Shown here: piece by piece, positions 1 through 6,352 of the stretch
How the letters are laid out: each line of letters opens with the position of its first letter
Numbering within the stretch: position 1 is the stretch's first letter
Assembly (NCBI GenBank): GCA_902782885.1
Contig: CACZOW010000275.1
Location: forward strand, 1-11,134
From: an uncultured Ruminococcus sp.
GTDB lineage: Bacteria > Bacillota > Clostridia > UBA1212 > UBA1255
Length of the DNA: 11,134 nt
Direction of reading: 5' to 3'
The notes under the pieces: generated by a model
Databases searched by the model: none
Told to the model about the DNA's origin: nothing
The model's input: only the letters and a program-made list of their open reading frames with translations
Made by a program: the position numbers and the translations under genes

Positions 1-93
1 AACCGGCCACATACAGACAGCAGTGGAATTTACCATTACAAGGTGGAATTTAGTCCTGCAAAGTGGAATTTAGTTTTGCAAGCGACCCTTTCA
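1..93. mobile_element. Possible terminal fragment of an IS21-family insertion sequence
   Basis: No coding sequence is visible here. The stretch holds three tandem 20-bp repeats followed by GCGACCCTTTCA. Read on the minus strand, the proposed end would begin TGAAAGGGTCGC and run into repeated TAAATTCCAC blocks. IS21-family ends typically start with TG and carry several internal copies of a short repeat to which the transposase binds, so the layout fits. The rest of the element, with its istA/istB genes, would lie to the left of the window. The boundary at 93 is a guess from the terminal CA dinucleotide, and no target duplication can be checked. It could instead be an unrelated intergenic repeat. 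Confidence 0.35.
21..80. repeat. Three tandem 20-bp direct repeats with core GTGGAATTTA
   Basis: The copies are at 21-40, 41-60 and 61-80, directly adjacent. All share AGTGGAATTTA or GGTGGAATTTA at the start and end in CA. The second and third copies agree at 17 of 20 positions, the first and third at 15 of 20. The exact 20-bp period suggests binding sites on one face of the helix, as in insertion-sequence ends. The repeats are seen directly; their role is inferred. Confidence 0.8.
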
Positions 94-208
94 CGTCAAT
101 AGTCATCACATCGCCGTTGCAAATTTCTCCGCTTTGCGTTATTATTATAAGGTTAATACTCTAAGCCGCGGCGAAAGGCGGCGGGCACGGGTATTGACGC
201 GAAAGGGT
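85..208. repeat. Long-range imperfect inverted repeat spanning the thrC upstream region
   Basis: The left arm (85-101, ACCCTTTCACGTCAATA) and the right arm (192-208, TATTGACGCGAAAGGGT) are complementary at 16 of 17 positions, separated by 90 bp. The right arm contains the GAAAGGG Shine-Dalgarno site of thrC. If transcription started upstream of 85, the RNA could pair and hide that site. If the promoter at 117-145 is the only one, the left arm is not transcribed and the repeat may be a paired DNA operator or a leftover of a rearrangement. Confidence 0.6.
117..145 (+). promoter_or_regulatory. Candidate SigA promoter for the thrC-hom-lysC cluster
   Basis: A -35 box TTGCAA (117-122; 4 of 6 to consensus) is followed after 17 bp by a -10 box TATTAT (140-145; 5 of 6). 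The predicted start point near 152 gives a leader of about 60 nt before thrC. That leader can form a small GCCGC/GCGGC hairpin (165-169 with 178-182). No T-box antiterminator motif or lysine riboswitch is recognisable. A second -10-like TATTAT lies 3 bp further down. Confidence 0.5.
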
Positions 209-211
209 TTG

Positions 212-1768
212 ATGGAATTGACGTATAAAAGTACGAGAGGCGCGGTAAGCGGCGTGAGCTTCTCGGAGGCGGTGCTGAGAGGTATTGCCCCCGACGGCGG
301 CCTCTTTGTGCCGGAGCAGAATATCAGGTTCGATTCGCTGGAACTGGCGGAAATGTGCGAGATGGACTACAGGACGCTCGCCGCGCACATTTTCAGGCGG
401 TACGCCACGGACTTCACGGACGGAGAGCTCGAGTACTGCGTTGACCGCGCGTACGGCAGCGGCAGCAGGTTCGACGGCCCGGATCCGGCGCCGCTCACCC
501 ACCTGAACGGGACGCTCAGCGTGATGGAACTGTGGCACGGACCCACGGCGGCGTTCAAGGATCTGGCGCTGCAGGTATTGCCGGCGTTCATGTCGGTGGC
601 GCTCAGGAAGCGCAGCGACTCGGGGCGGAAGATAGCCATATTGACCGCCACCAGCGGCGACACGGGCAAGGCCGCGCTGGAGGGATTCCGGGACGCGGAC
701 GGCATTGACATCATGGTGTTCTTCCCGGAGAAGGGCGTCAGCGAGATCCAGAAGCGTCAGATGATCACGCAGGAGGGCAAAAACGTGCGCGTCGTGGCCG
801 TGAGCGGCAATTTCGACGACGCCCAGACCGGCGTGAAGCAGATCTTCGGCGACCGCGAGTTCGGCGAACTGCTGGCGGAGAACGGGTGGCAATTATCCTC
901 CGCCAACTCCATAAACTTCGGCCGGCTGCTGCCCCAGATCGTGTATTACTTCCACGCGTACTTCGCGCTGGTGCGCGCCGAGCGGATCAGCATGGGCACG
1001 AAGGTCAATTTCGTTGTCCCCACCGGCAATTTCGGCGACATTCTGGCGGCGTACTACGCGTTCAAGGCGGGATTGCCCGTGGGCAAGCTCATCTGCGCGG
1101 CCAACTCCAACAACGTTGTCTCCGATTTCCTGCGCACCGGCTTCTACGACGCGAACCGCGAATTCAAACTCACCATCTCCCCCGCCATGGACATCCTGAT
1201 TTCCTCCAACCTGGAGCGCCTGATCTACGACATGTCCGGCGAAGACGAAAAAACCACCGCGCGGCTGATGATGGAGCTCTCGAAGCAGGGCTGCTACAAC
1301 GTTTCCCGCAGCACGCTGGCCGGCATCACCAGTCTGTTCTGGTCGGATCACTCCACCGAGGACGAGACGCGCGCCGCCATCGCGGGCGTCTGGAAAGAGA
1401 GCCGCTACCTGATCGATCCGCATACCGCCGTGGGCATCGACGTGTACGATAAATACGTGATCTCCACCGGCGACATGACGCCGACCGTGGCCGTTGCCAC
1501 CGCCAGCCCGTTCAAGTTCAACCGCAGCGTGGCGGAATCGATCGCCGACGCGGATGATCCGGCGCTGCGCGACAAACTCGCGGCGGTCAACGAATTCGAG
1601 CTGCTGCATCTGTTGTCCGCCTCCACCGGCTGCCGCGTACCGGCGTCCCTGGCCACCCTCGAATCCCGGCCCGTGCTGCACAACCGCGTCTGCGCCACCG
1701 TGCGCATGAAGGAAGAGGTGCAGAATTTTCTGACCGGCAGCCTGGACAGCGAGCCCGCGGCGTTCTGA
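212..1768 (+). CDS. thrC: Threonine synthase
   Basis: This PLP enzyme converts O-phosphohomoserine to L-threonine and phosphate, the last step of threonine synthesis, in the cytoplasm. The protein has 518 residues, somewhat long for the family. The family N-terminus is visible as YKSTRG followed by SFSEAVLRGIAPDGGLFVPE. The PLP-binding lysine is K116 in HGPTAAFKDLALQ. The cofactor phosphate loop TATSGDTGKA is at about 145-154, and SANSINFGRLLPQ (about 230-242) and PTGNFGDILAAYY (about 270-282) are also family motifs. The frame is open from an upstream TTG at 134, but the ATG at 212 is preferred: the protein then starts where the family does, GAAAGGG lies 4 nt upstream, and the upstream frame overlaps the promoter. 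It is followed by hom after 71 bp, probably in one operon. Its stop codon lies within a short tandem duplication. Confidence 0.95.
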   Translation: MELTYKSTRGAVSGVSFSEAVLRGIAPDGGLFVPEQNIRFDSLELAEMCEMDYRTLAAHIFRRYATDFTDGELEYCVDRAYGSGSRFDGPDPAPLTHLNGTLSVMELWHGPTAAFKDLALQVLPAFMSVALRKRSDSGRKIAILTATSGDTGKAALEGFRDADGIDIMVFFPEKGVSEIQKRQMITQEGKNVRVVAVSGNFDDAQTGVKQIFGDREFGELLAENGWQLSSANSINFGRLLPQIVYYFHAYFALVRAERISMGTKVNFVVPTGNFGDILAAYYAFKAGLPVGKLICAANSNNVVSDFLRTGFYDANREFKLTISPAMDILISSNLERLIYDMSGEDEKTTARLMMELSKQGCYNVSRSTLAGITSLFWSDHSTEDETRAAIAGVWKESRYLIDPHTAVGIDVYDKYVISTGDMTPTVAVATASPFKFNRSVAESIADADDPALRDKLAAVNEFELLHLLSASTGCRVPASLATLESRPVLHNRVCATVRMKEEVQNFLTGSLDSEPAAF

Positions 1769-1806
1769 AACGGACGGGCACGGCAGCGAGCCCGCGGCGT
1801 TCTGAA
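1747..1806. repeat. Partial tandem duplication across the thrC stop codon
   Basis: A 23-bp segment at 1747-1769, which includes the last codons and the TGA of thrC, is repeated without mismatch at 1784-1806, offset by 37 bp. The core is GAGCCCGCGGCGTTCTGA. Only the first copy is coding. Perfect identity suggests a recent slippage or duplication event, which left an extra pseudo-C-terminus in the thrC-hom spacer. Confidence 0.85.
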
Positions 1807-1839
1807 TTAGTTATTCCAAGCAGAAAGGATCTGGCTTTT

Positions 1840-3096
1840 ATGTATAAAATAGCAGTTTGCGGCTGCGGTGTCGTAGGTTCCGGCGTTTGCGACGCCCTGC
1901 TCGATCAGCACGAAAAGCTCAGCCGCCGCTTTAACCGGAAAGTAGCGCTCGCGTACGTACTGGACATCAAGGACCTGACCGGTACCCGGTACGCGCCGTA
2001 TAAGGTGAGCGATCTGGACACGATCCTGAACGACCGCGAGACCGAAGTCGTGGTGATCACCATCGGCGGTCTCGATCTGGCCGCGGATTATTGCTTCCGG
2101 GCGCTCCGGGCGGGCAAGCACGTTGTCACCTCCAATAAAGCCGTGGTGGCGGCGTACGGTCCCGAGCTGGAAAAGCTGGCGTTTTCGAAAGAGCGCCGCT
2201 TTATGTACGAAGCCAGCGTGGGCGGCGGCATCCCGATCATCCGGCCGCTGAACATCTGCCTGTTCGCCAACGACATCACCGAGATCCAGGGCATCCTGAA
2301 CGGCACCACAAACTACATGCTCACCGGCATGTTCCGGCGGCACGCGTCCTTCGACGAGATGCTGGCGCGGGCGCAGCGCAAAGGGTACGCCGAGGCGGAT
2401 CCGACCGCGGACGTTGACGGATTCGACGCCGCGCGGAAGATCGCGATATTGTCCTCCATCGCGTACGGCGGATTCGTTGACTACCGCGACGTGCCGTGCC
2501 GGGGCATAAGAGACGTGAAGCTCGTCGACCACGAACTGGCGGACAAAGCCGGATTTGCTGTGAAGCTCATTGCCGGCAGCCGTTTCGAGGACGGCAAGGT
2601 TTACATCAGCGTCGAGCCCAAACTGGTGCGGCGCGGCCACCTGCTTTCCGACGTCAATTCCGTATACAACGCCATCCTGACCAAGGGCTCGTACACCGGC
2701 GACACGCTGTTCTACGGGCAGGGCGCGGGCAAAGAGGCCACCGCCAGCGCGGTGGTGGGCGATATTATCGAGCTGCTGGGCGCCCCGAAAGCCTTTGCGC
2801 TGCCGGATTTTGCCTCGAAAAACGCGGACGTGCAGCCGGACGACAAGCCCTGCCGCTACTACCTGCGCATGAAGTCGCTGAAGCAGCCCGCGGCCGGCGC
2901 GCTGATCGATATTTTCGGCGACGACACGCTGTGCCTGTTCTCCAAGCTGGAGCGGGATCCCTGGGAAGAGGGCGATCCCTCCACCGTCAGTGCCGTCATC
3001 ACGCCGCCGTATAACGCCGCGGAACTGGCGGAGCGCGCCCGGGGACTGGACGCGCTGGGCGCAAAGGTGCGCATGACGATGAAAGTGCTGGATTGA
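1840..3096 (+). CDS. hom: Homoserine dehydrogenase
   Basis: It reduces L-aspartate 4-semialdehyde to L-homoserine with NAD(P)H, at the branch between lysine and the threonine/methionine pathways. The 418-residue protein starts with a Rossmann nucleotide loop, GCGVVGSGV (8-16). TSNKAVVA (97-104, lysine K100) and GILNGTTNYML (151-161) follow. The catalytic segment holds E185, D196 and K200 in EADPTADVDGFDAARK, equivalent to E208, D219 and K223 of the yeast enzyme. GQGAGKEATASAVVGDI (293-309) closes the catalytic domain. Residues from about 338 look like a diverged C-terminal ACT domain, so feedback control by threonine is plausible but not proven. AGAAAGGA lies about 10 nt before the ATG. It is flanked by thrC and lysC on the same strand. 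Confidence 0.95.
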   Translation: MYKIAVCGCGVVGSGVCDALLDQHEKLSRRFNRKVALAYVLDIKDLTGTRYAPYKVSDLDTILNDRETEVVVITIGGLDLAADYCFRALRAGKHVVTSNKAVVAAYGPELEKLAFSKERRFMYEASVGGGIPIIRPLNICLFANDITEIQGILNGTTNYMLTGMFRRHASFDEMLARAQRKGYAEADPTADVDGFDAARKIAILSSIAYGGFVDYRDVPCRGIRDVKLVDHELADKAGFAVKLIAGSRFEDGKVYISVEPKLVRRGHLLSDVNSVYNAILTKGSYTGDTLFYGQGAGKEATASAVVGDIIELLGAPKAFALPDFASKNADVQPDDKPCRYYLRMKSLKQPAAGALIDIFGDDTLCLFSKLERDPWEEGDPSTVSAVITPPYNAAELAERARGLDALGAKVRMTMKVLD

Positions 3097-3159
3097 CCGG
3101 CGGCAGCCCGGCGGCGCGGCATTCTTACAGACCTTACCGAGTGAGCGGAGGTAACAGTT

Positions 3160-4515
3160 ATGAAAGTGATCAAATTCGGCGGCAGCTCCATGGCGGACGC
3201 CAAGCAGTTCAAAAAAGTGGCCAATATCGTGTTGTCCGATCCCGAACGCCGGGTCGTGGTGGTTTCCGCCCCCGGTAAGCGCGGCGAAAACGACACCAAA
3301 GTCACCGACCTGCTCATTGCCCTCGCCGAGGCCGTGCGGGACGGCAGCGACGTGACCGCCGGCGTGGCACGGGTGGTGGAGCGGTATGAATCGATCGCCC
3401 GCAACCTTAAACTGGACAGCGCGATCGTTGACACCATCCGCAAGGACCTGTTCAGCCGCATCGCGTCGCGCGGCGACAATTACGCCAAATTCCTCGACTG
3501 CATGAAAGCCGCCGGCGAGGACAACTCCGCCAAGCTCATGGCCGTGTACCTCAAGAGCCGCGGCTGCAAGGCCGAATATGTGAGCCCGAAGGACGCGGGC
3601 CTGTTCCTCACCGAGGAGTTCGGCAACGCGCAGGTGCTGCCCAAGTCGTACGAGCTGCTGAAGCAGCTGAAGGACCGCGATTCCATCATCGTGTTCCCCG
3701 GCTTCTTCGGGTATTCCGAAGAGGGCGACGTGGTGACGTTCTCCCGCGGCGGTTCCGACGTCACGGGCGGTATCCTGGCGGCGGCGCTGGGCGCGGACGT
3801 GTACGAGAACTTCACCGACGTGGACTTCGTGTACGCGGCGAATCCGCATATCGTTGACAACCCCTTCCCGATCCCCCTGTTCACGTACGAGGAGATGCGC
3901 GAGCTGTCTTACGGCGGGTTCAGCGTGCTGCACGAGGAGGCATTGGCGCCGGTGTACAGTCTGGGCATCCCGGTCAACATCCGCAACACCAACAACCCCG
4001 ACGCTCCCGGCACGTTTATTGTCGCCGACGACAAAGCCCCGAAATCCACCTTCCCGGTGGTGGGCATCGCGGCGGACAAAGGTTTCATGACCATCCACGT
4101 ATATAAATATATGATGAACCGCGAGATCGGTTTCGGCCGCCGGCTGCTGCAGATCCTGGAGGAAGAGGGCATCTCGTACGAGCACACGCCTTCCGGCATC
4201 GACAGCATTTCCATCATCATCCGCGAGGTCAACTGCCCCGACGATAAGCTGGCCCGCGTCGTGGAGCGCATCAACGCGACGCTGGGGGTCAATTCCGTGC
4301 ACGTCGTCCACGACCAGGCCATCGTTATGCTGGTCGGCCGCGGCATGACCCGGTCCGTCGGTATCGCGGCCCGCGCGGCGGAGGCGTTCAACCGTTCCGG
4401 CATCAACATCAACATGATCAACCAGGGCTCCAGCGAGGTGTCAATTATGTTCGGCGTGGAGGGCAAGGACGCGAAGCCCGCGGTCAAAGCGCTGTACGAG
4501 GAGTTTTTTGATTGA
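3160..4515 (+). CDS. lysC: Aspartate kinase (monofunctional, two ACT domains)
   Basis: It phosphorylates L-aspartate to aspartyl phosphate, the first committed step towards lysine, threonine and methionine. The 451-residue protein has the N-terminal kinase motif VIKFGGSS (3-10), the nucleotide and substrate segment TFSRGGSDVTGG (193-204) and FTDVDFVYAANP (218-229). Two ACT domains follow at about 308-375 and 387-450; the second carries NQGSSEVSIMFGV (421-433). ACT pairs of this kind bind lysine or threonine and inhibit the enzyme. The cluster with thrC and hom suggests threonine control, but the effector cannot be read from sequence. GGAGGT stands 7 nt before the ATG. It begins 63 bp after hom and is the last gene of the plus-strand block. 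The symbol lysC names the activity; a threonine-regulated paralogue is possible. Confidence 0.93.
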   Translation: MKVIKFGGSSMADAKQFKKVANIVLSDPERRVVVVSAPGKRGENDTKVTDLLIALAEAVRDGSDVTAGVARVVERYESIARNLKLDSAIVDTIRKDLFSRIASRGDNYAKFLDCMKAAGEDNSAKLMAVYLKSRGCKAEYVSPKDAGLFLTEEFGNAQVLPKSYELLKQLKDRDSIIVFPGFFGYSEEGDVVTFSRGGSDVTGGILAAALGADVYENFTDVDFVYAANPHIVDNPFPIPLFTYEEMRELSYGGFSVLHEEALAPVYSLGIPVNIRNTNNPDAPGTFIVADDKAPKSTFPVVGIAADKGFMTIHVYKYMMNREIGFGRRLLQILEEEGISYEHTPSGIDSISIIIREVNCPDDKLARVVERINATLGVNSVHVVHDQAIVMLVGRGMTRSVGIAARAAEAFNRSGININMINQGSSEVSIMFGVEGKDAKPAVKALYEEFFD

Positions 4516-4552
4516 TATATAAGGCCAAAGGCGATTTTGCGGCGTTTTTTCG

Positions 4553-4594
4553 AAAAATGGGACAAAAAACCTCATTTGCTGAGTTTTTGTCCCA
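4553..4594 (-). terminator. Hairpin module 1, terminator-like on the minus strand
   Basis: The arms are 4558-4568 and 4584-4594. The interior adds a CTCA/TGAG inner stem (4571-4574 with 4580-4583) around a 5-nt loop. On the minus strand the hairpin is directly followed by TTTTTCG (from 4557-4551), as in an intrinsic terminator. On the plus strand it is followed by CTCCGGG, which is not a U-tract, so it would not be a classical terminator for lysC. Confidence 0.55.
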
Positions 4595-4642
4595 CTCCGG
4601 GTTGCATCTCCGTCGGACGATCATGTCGTTTGAGCGGAAAAG

Positions 4643-4679
4643 TGGGACAAAAAACAGCTAAATCCAACTTTTTGTCCCA
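4643..4679. repeat. Hairpin module 2
   Basis: The arms 4643-4653 and 4669-4679 pair perfectly over 11 bp around an unstructured 15-nt interior. On the minus strand it is followed by CTTTTCC, a weak U-tract; on the plus strand by TCGGTG, with none. Confidence 0.8.
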
Positions 4680-4727
4680 TCGGTGAGCCGCCAGGCTCCG
4701 GATTTCAGCCTCAGAAGGCGCCTAAAG

Positions 4728-4770
4728 TGGGACAAAATCCTTTCAAAACCATGATTTTGTCCCATTTTTA
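4728..4770 (+). terminator. Hairpin module 3, terminator-like on the plus strand
   Basis: The arms 4728-4738 and 4754-4764 pair over 11 bp, with an A-T pair swapped at the loop end relative to the other modules. The right arm is directly followed by TTTTTA (4765-4770), the best U-tract in the plus direction. It is the likeliest terminator for the thrC-hom-lysC transcript. It lies about 210 bp past the lysC stop. Confidence 0.55.
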
Positions 4771-4785
4771 TCAGATCAGGGCTTT

Positions 4786-4840
4786 AAAAACGAAAAAGAA
4801 GTGGGACAAAAATCACTAAAAGGCGGATTTTTGTCCCACT
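4786..4840 (-). terminator. Hairpin module 4, longest stem, first module met by the minus-strand operon
   Basis: Pairing extends to 15 bp without mismatch (4800-4814 with 4826-4840) around an 11-nt loop. On the minus strand the stem is followed by a T-rich run, TTCTTTTTCGTTTTT (4800-4786). This fits the end of the purine-uptake and thioesterase transcript, about 60 nt past the thioesterase stop codon. Confidence 0.6.
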
Positions 4841-4900
4841 TGCGTTACTATTTTAAGGCTTTTCAAGCTTCTCAGCACATTACTATTATAGCTTCTCCGC
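4841..4900. other. AT-rich spacer after the thioesterase gene
   Basis: This 60-bp piece links the hairpin array to the thioesterase stop codon. Only weak short direct repeats are visible (AGCTTCTCAGC at 4867-4877 and AGCTTCTCCGC at 4890-4900). No gene, promoter or further strong hairpin is seen. Confidence 0.5.
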
Positions 4901-5356
4901 TCATTTCCCTTTCCGGGCGTCCCGGCGCGCCTGCGCCGCGTCCCACTCGCGCTTCTCTTCGGCGGTCTCCAGGATCAGACCCGGAACAGGAACGGGGCGC
5001 TCGTCATCGCCGATAGCCACCACCGTCACATACGCGGTATTGATCAGGCGGCGGGTGCCGTCGAGGTTCTCCACGAAAGTATTGACGCAGATATCCATCG
5101 ACGTGTGGCCCGCGTACACGATGTGCCCGCAGAGCAGGATGGTGTCGTTGGCGTACGCCGGCGCCTTGAACACGAGCTCCGACACGCAGACCGTGGTCAC
5201 GTTGCGGTTGGAATGGCGGCGCGCGGTGGCGGCGGCGACAACGTCGATCCAGGCCATTAATTGACCGCCGAACAGCCGGCTGTAGCCGTTCAGGTTGCTC
5301 TGCGTCAATATCTGGATCTGCTCCGTATACGAATCCGCCACGCGCTTGTATTCCAT
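4901..5356 (-). CDS. Acyl-CoA thioesterase, hotdog fold (YciA/BACH type)
   Basis: The 151-residue protein matches single-domain hotdog acyl-CoA hydrolases, which split acyl-CoA into free acid and CoA in the cytoplasm. The family segment is NLNGYSRLFGGQLMAWID (21-38), with D38 as the likely catalytic acid on the central helix. VSELVFKAPAYANDTILLCG (58-77) and HTSMDICVNTFVENL (84-98) fit the strands of the fold. The C-terminus (about 130-151) is a charged, probably disordered tail. Length is normal for the family. An AGGAGGG site exists but about 15 nt from the ATG, further than usual; no alternative start lies closer. It follows the second permease gene by 33 bp and is probably the last gene of the operon, although its link to purine uptake is not obvious. 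The acyl-CoA substrate cannot be predicted. Confidence 0.88.
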   Translation of the reverse strand: MEYKRVADSYTEQIQILTQSNLNGYSRLFGGQLMAWIDVVAAATARRHSNRNVTTVCVSELVFKAPAYANDTILLCGHIVYAGHTSMDICVNTFVENLDGTRRLINTAYVTVVAIGDDERPVPVPGLILETAEEKREWDAAQARRDARKGK

Positions 5357-5389
5357 AGTATCGTCAGTTGTCCCTCCTCGCTACGGCCG

Positions 5390-6352
5390 TCAACGGTCCT
5401 CTCTGAAATATGACACGCCCAGCGAGGCCGGCGGCTGATTCTCGCGCCGGTTCCGGATGCTGGTGATAATGAGCACGATGATCGTCACCACGTACGGCAG
5501 CGTTTTGACCAGGTTCGATGTGGCAACGTCTACGCTCAGACCGAACGAAGGCAGGAACGAGCCCAGAATGAACAGCGCGCCGAACGCGAACGAACCGATT
5601 ATACTCAGGTACGGCCGCCAGAGCGAGAAGATGACCAGCGCCACACTCAGCCAGCCCATTGCCTCCACCGAAAGATATGCTTCCGGCGAACCCGAATAGT
5701 CCATGACGTAAAACAGGCCGCCCAGTGCCGCGATCGCCGAACCGATGATGGTGGCAACATATTTGTACCGGGTCACATTGATGCCCGCGGCGTCCGCTGT
5801 GGCCGGGCTCTCGCCTACCGCCCGCAGGTGCAGACCGACGCGGGTGCGGGACAGAATGATCGACGACACGATCGCAACGGCAATACCCAGAAACACCATC
5901 ACGCCCAGATACTGAAGCGATGTTGTTGACCAGGCAAACGGAAAACGGAAATACTTTTTAGCGATCAGGTATTTCACGCCGTCTACCGAAGTCTGCTGGA
6001 TACGGTTAAATACGAATTTGGTGAGACCGATGCCGAAGATCGTCATGGCCAGACCGGTCACGTTCTGGTTGGAACGCAGCGTTACTGCGAGGAAACTGTA
6101 CAGCAGTCCCATCAGCGCGCCGCCGGCCAATGCGGCCAGTATTCCCAGTATTACGATAAGCGCCGGCGGGACCGTTCCCGTCGAACAAAGCACATTCAGC
6201 GCCGCACAGCCGCACGCCGCGCCAACGCCCATGATGCCCGGTATACCCAGATTCAGATGACCGGCTTTTTCCGTGATGATCTCACCGGTGGAACCGTACA
6301 GGAAAGTAATGCCTATAGCAAGCGCGTTCAACAGGAAATCGAGAAATTTCAT
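5390..6352 (-). CDS. ABC transporter permease, purine nucleoside uptake type (NupQ-like)
   Basis: This 320-residue integral membrane protein belongs to the RbsC/LivH-type permease superfamily, in the branch that partners BMP-family binding proteins. Some eight to ten hydrophobic segments are visible. The N-terminal motif EIITEKAGHLNLGIPGIMGVGA (24-45) and the cytoplasmic coupling-loop motif RAVGESPATADAAGINV (177-193) are typical. With the larger permease encoded just upstream it would form the membrane channel. Its ATG overlaps the stop of that gene in an ATGA arrangement. GGAGGTG lies 9 nt upstream, inside the preceding coding sequence, so the two are probably translationally coupled. The Bacillus NupQ and Lactococcus NupC proteins are the closest known types. 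Substrate (nucleoside or nucleobase) is inferred from family and from xpt in the operon. Confidence 0.88.
   Translation of the reverse strand: MKFLDFLLNALAIGITFLYGSTGEIITEKAGHLNLGIPGIMGVGAACGCAALNVLCSTGTVPPALIVILGILAALAGGALMGLLYSFLAVTLRSNQNVTGLAMTIFGIGLTKFVFNRIQQTSVDGVKYLIAKKYFRFPFAWSTTSLQYLGVMVFLGIAVAIVSSIILSRTRVGLHLRAVGESPATADAAGINVTRYKYVATIIGSAIAALGGLFYVMDYSGSPEAYLSVEAMGWLSVALVIFSLWRPYLSIIGSFAFGALFILGSFLPSFGLSVDVATSNLVKTLPYVVTIIVLIITSIRNRRENQPPASLGVSYFREDR

Larger units (their letters stand above)
4558..4838. repeat. Array of four 37-bp hairpin modules with conserved arms and variable interiors
   Basis: The gene-free stretch 4516-4900 is dominated by four palindromic modules at 4558-4594, 4643-4679, 4728-4764 and 4802-4838. 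Each is exactly 37 bp: an 11-bp left arm TGGGACAAAAA, a 15-nt interior and an 11-bp right arm TTTTTGTCCCA. The third module has a compensating change (TGGGACAAAAT / ATTTTGTCCCA), so pairing is kept. The interiors share no obvious sequence. The spacers are 48, 48 and 37 bp and unrelated to each other; the second holds an extra small hairpin (GAGCC/GGCTC, 4685-4698). The array lies between convergent genes. Transcription termination, RNA 3'-end protection or a dispersed palindromic repeat family are all possible. Confidence 0.9.

Noticed and set aside
134..211. N-terminal extension of threonine synthase from a TTG at 134
   Set aside because: The extension is Arg-rich, absent from the family, and its start overlaps the predicted promoter. 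The ATG at 212 has a ribosome binding site and the expected N-terminus.
94..211. A T-box or lysine riboswitch upstream of thrC
   Set aside because: No T-box antiterminator motif or lysine-riboswitch core is recognisable, and the predicted leader of about 60 nt is too short for either.
1807..4311. An 834-codon open frame on the minus strand, antisense to hom and lysC
   Set aside because: It is fully antisense to two genes with clear motifs and shows no recognisable domain. Its sequence is rich in His, Arg, Val and Asp, as expected from the complement of GC-biased codons. No ribosome binding site or start context supports it.
4558..4838. The hairpin array as a CRISPR array or integron attC sites
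   Set aside because: The repeats are palindromic modules with variable interiors and unrelated spacers of 48, 48 and 37 bp, not uniform repeat-spacer units. The attC core motifs are missing, and no cas or integrase gene is present.
4801..5016. A 71-codon plus-strand open frame across hairpin module 4 and the thioesterase 3' end
   Set aside because: It runs through a palindromic repeat and then antisense to the thioesterase gene, with no ribosome binding site or known domain.
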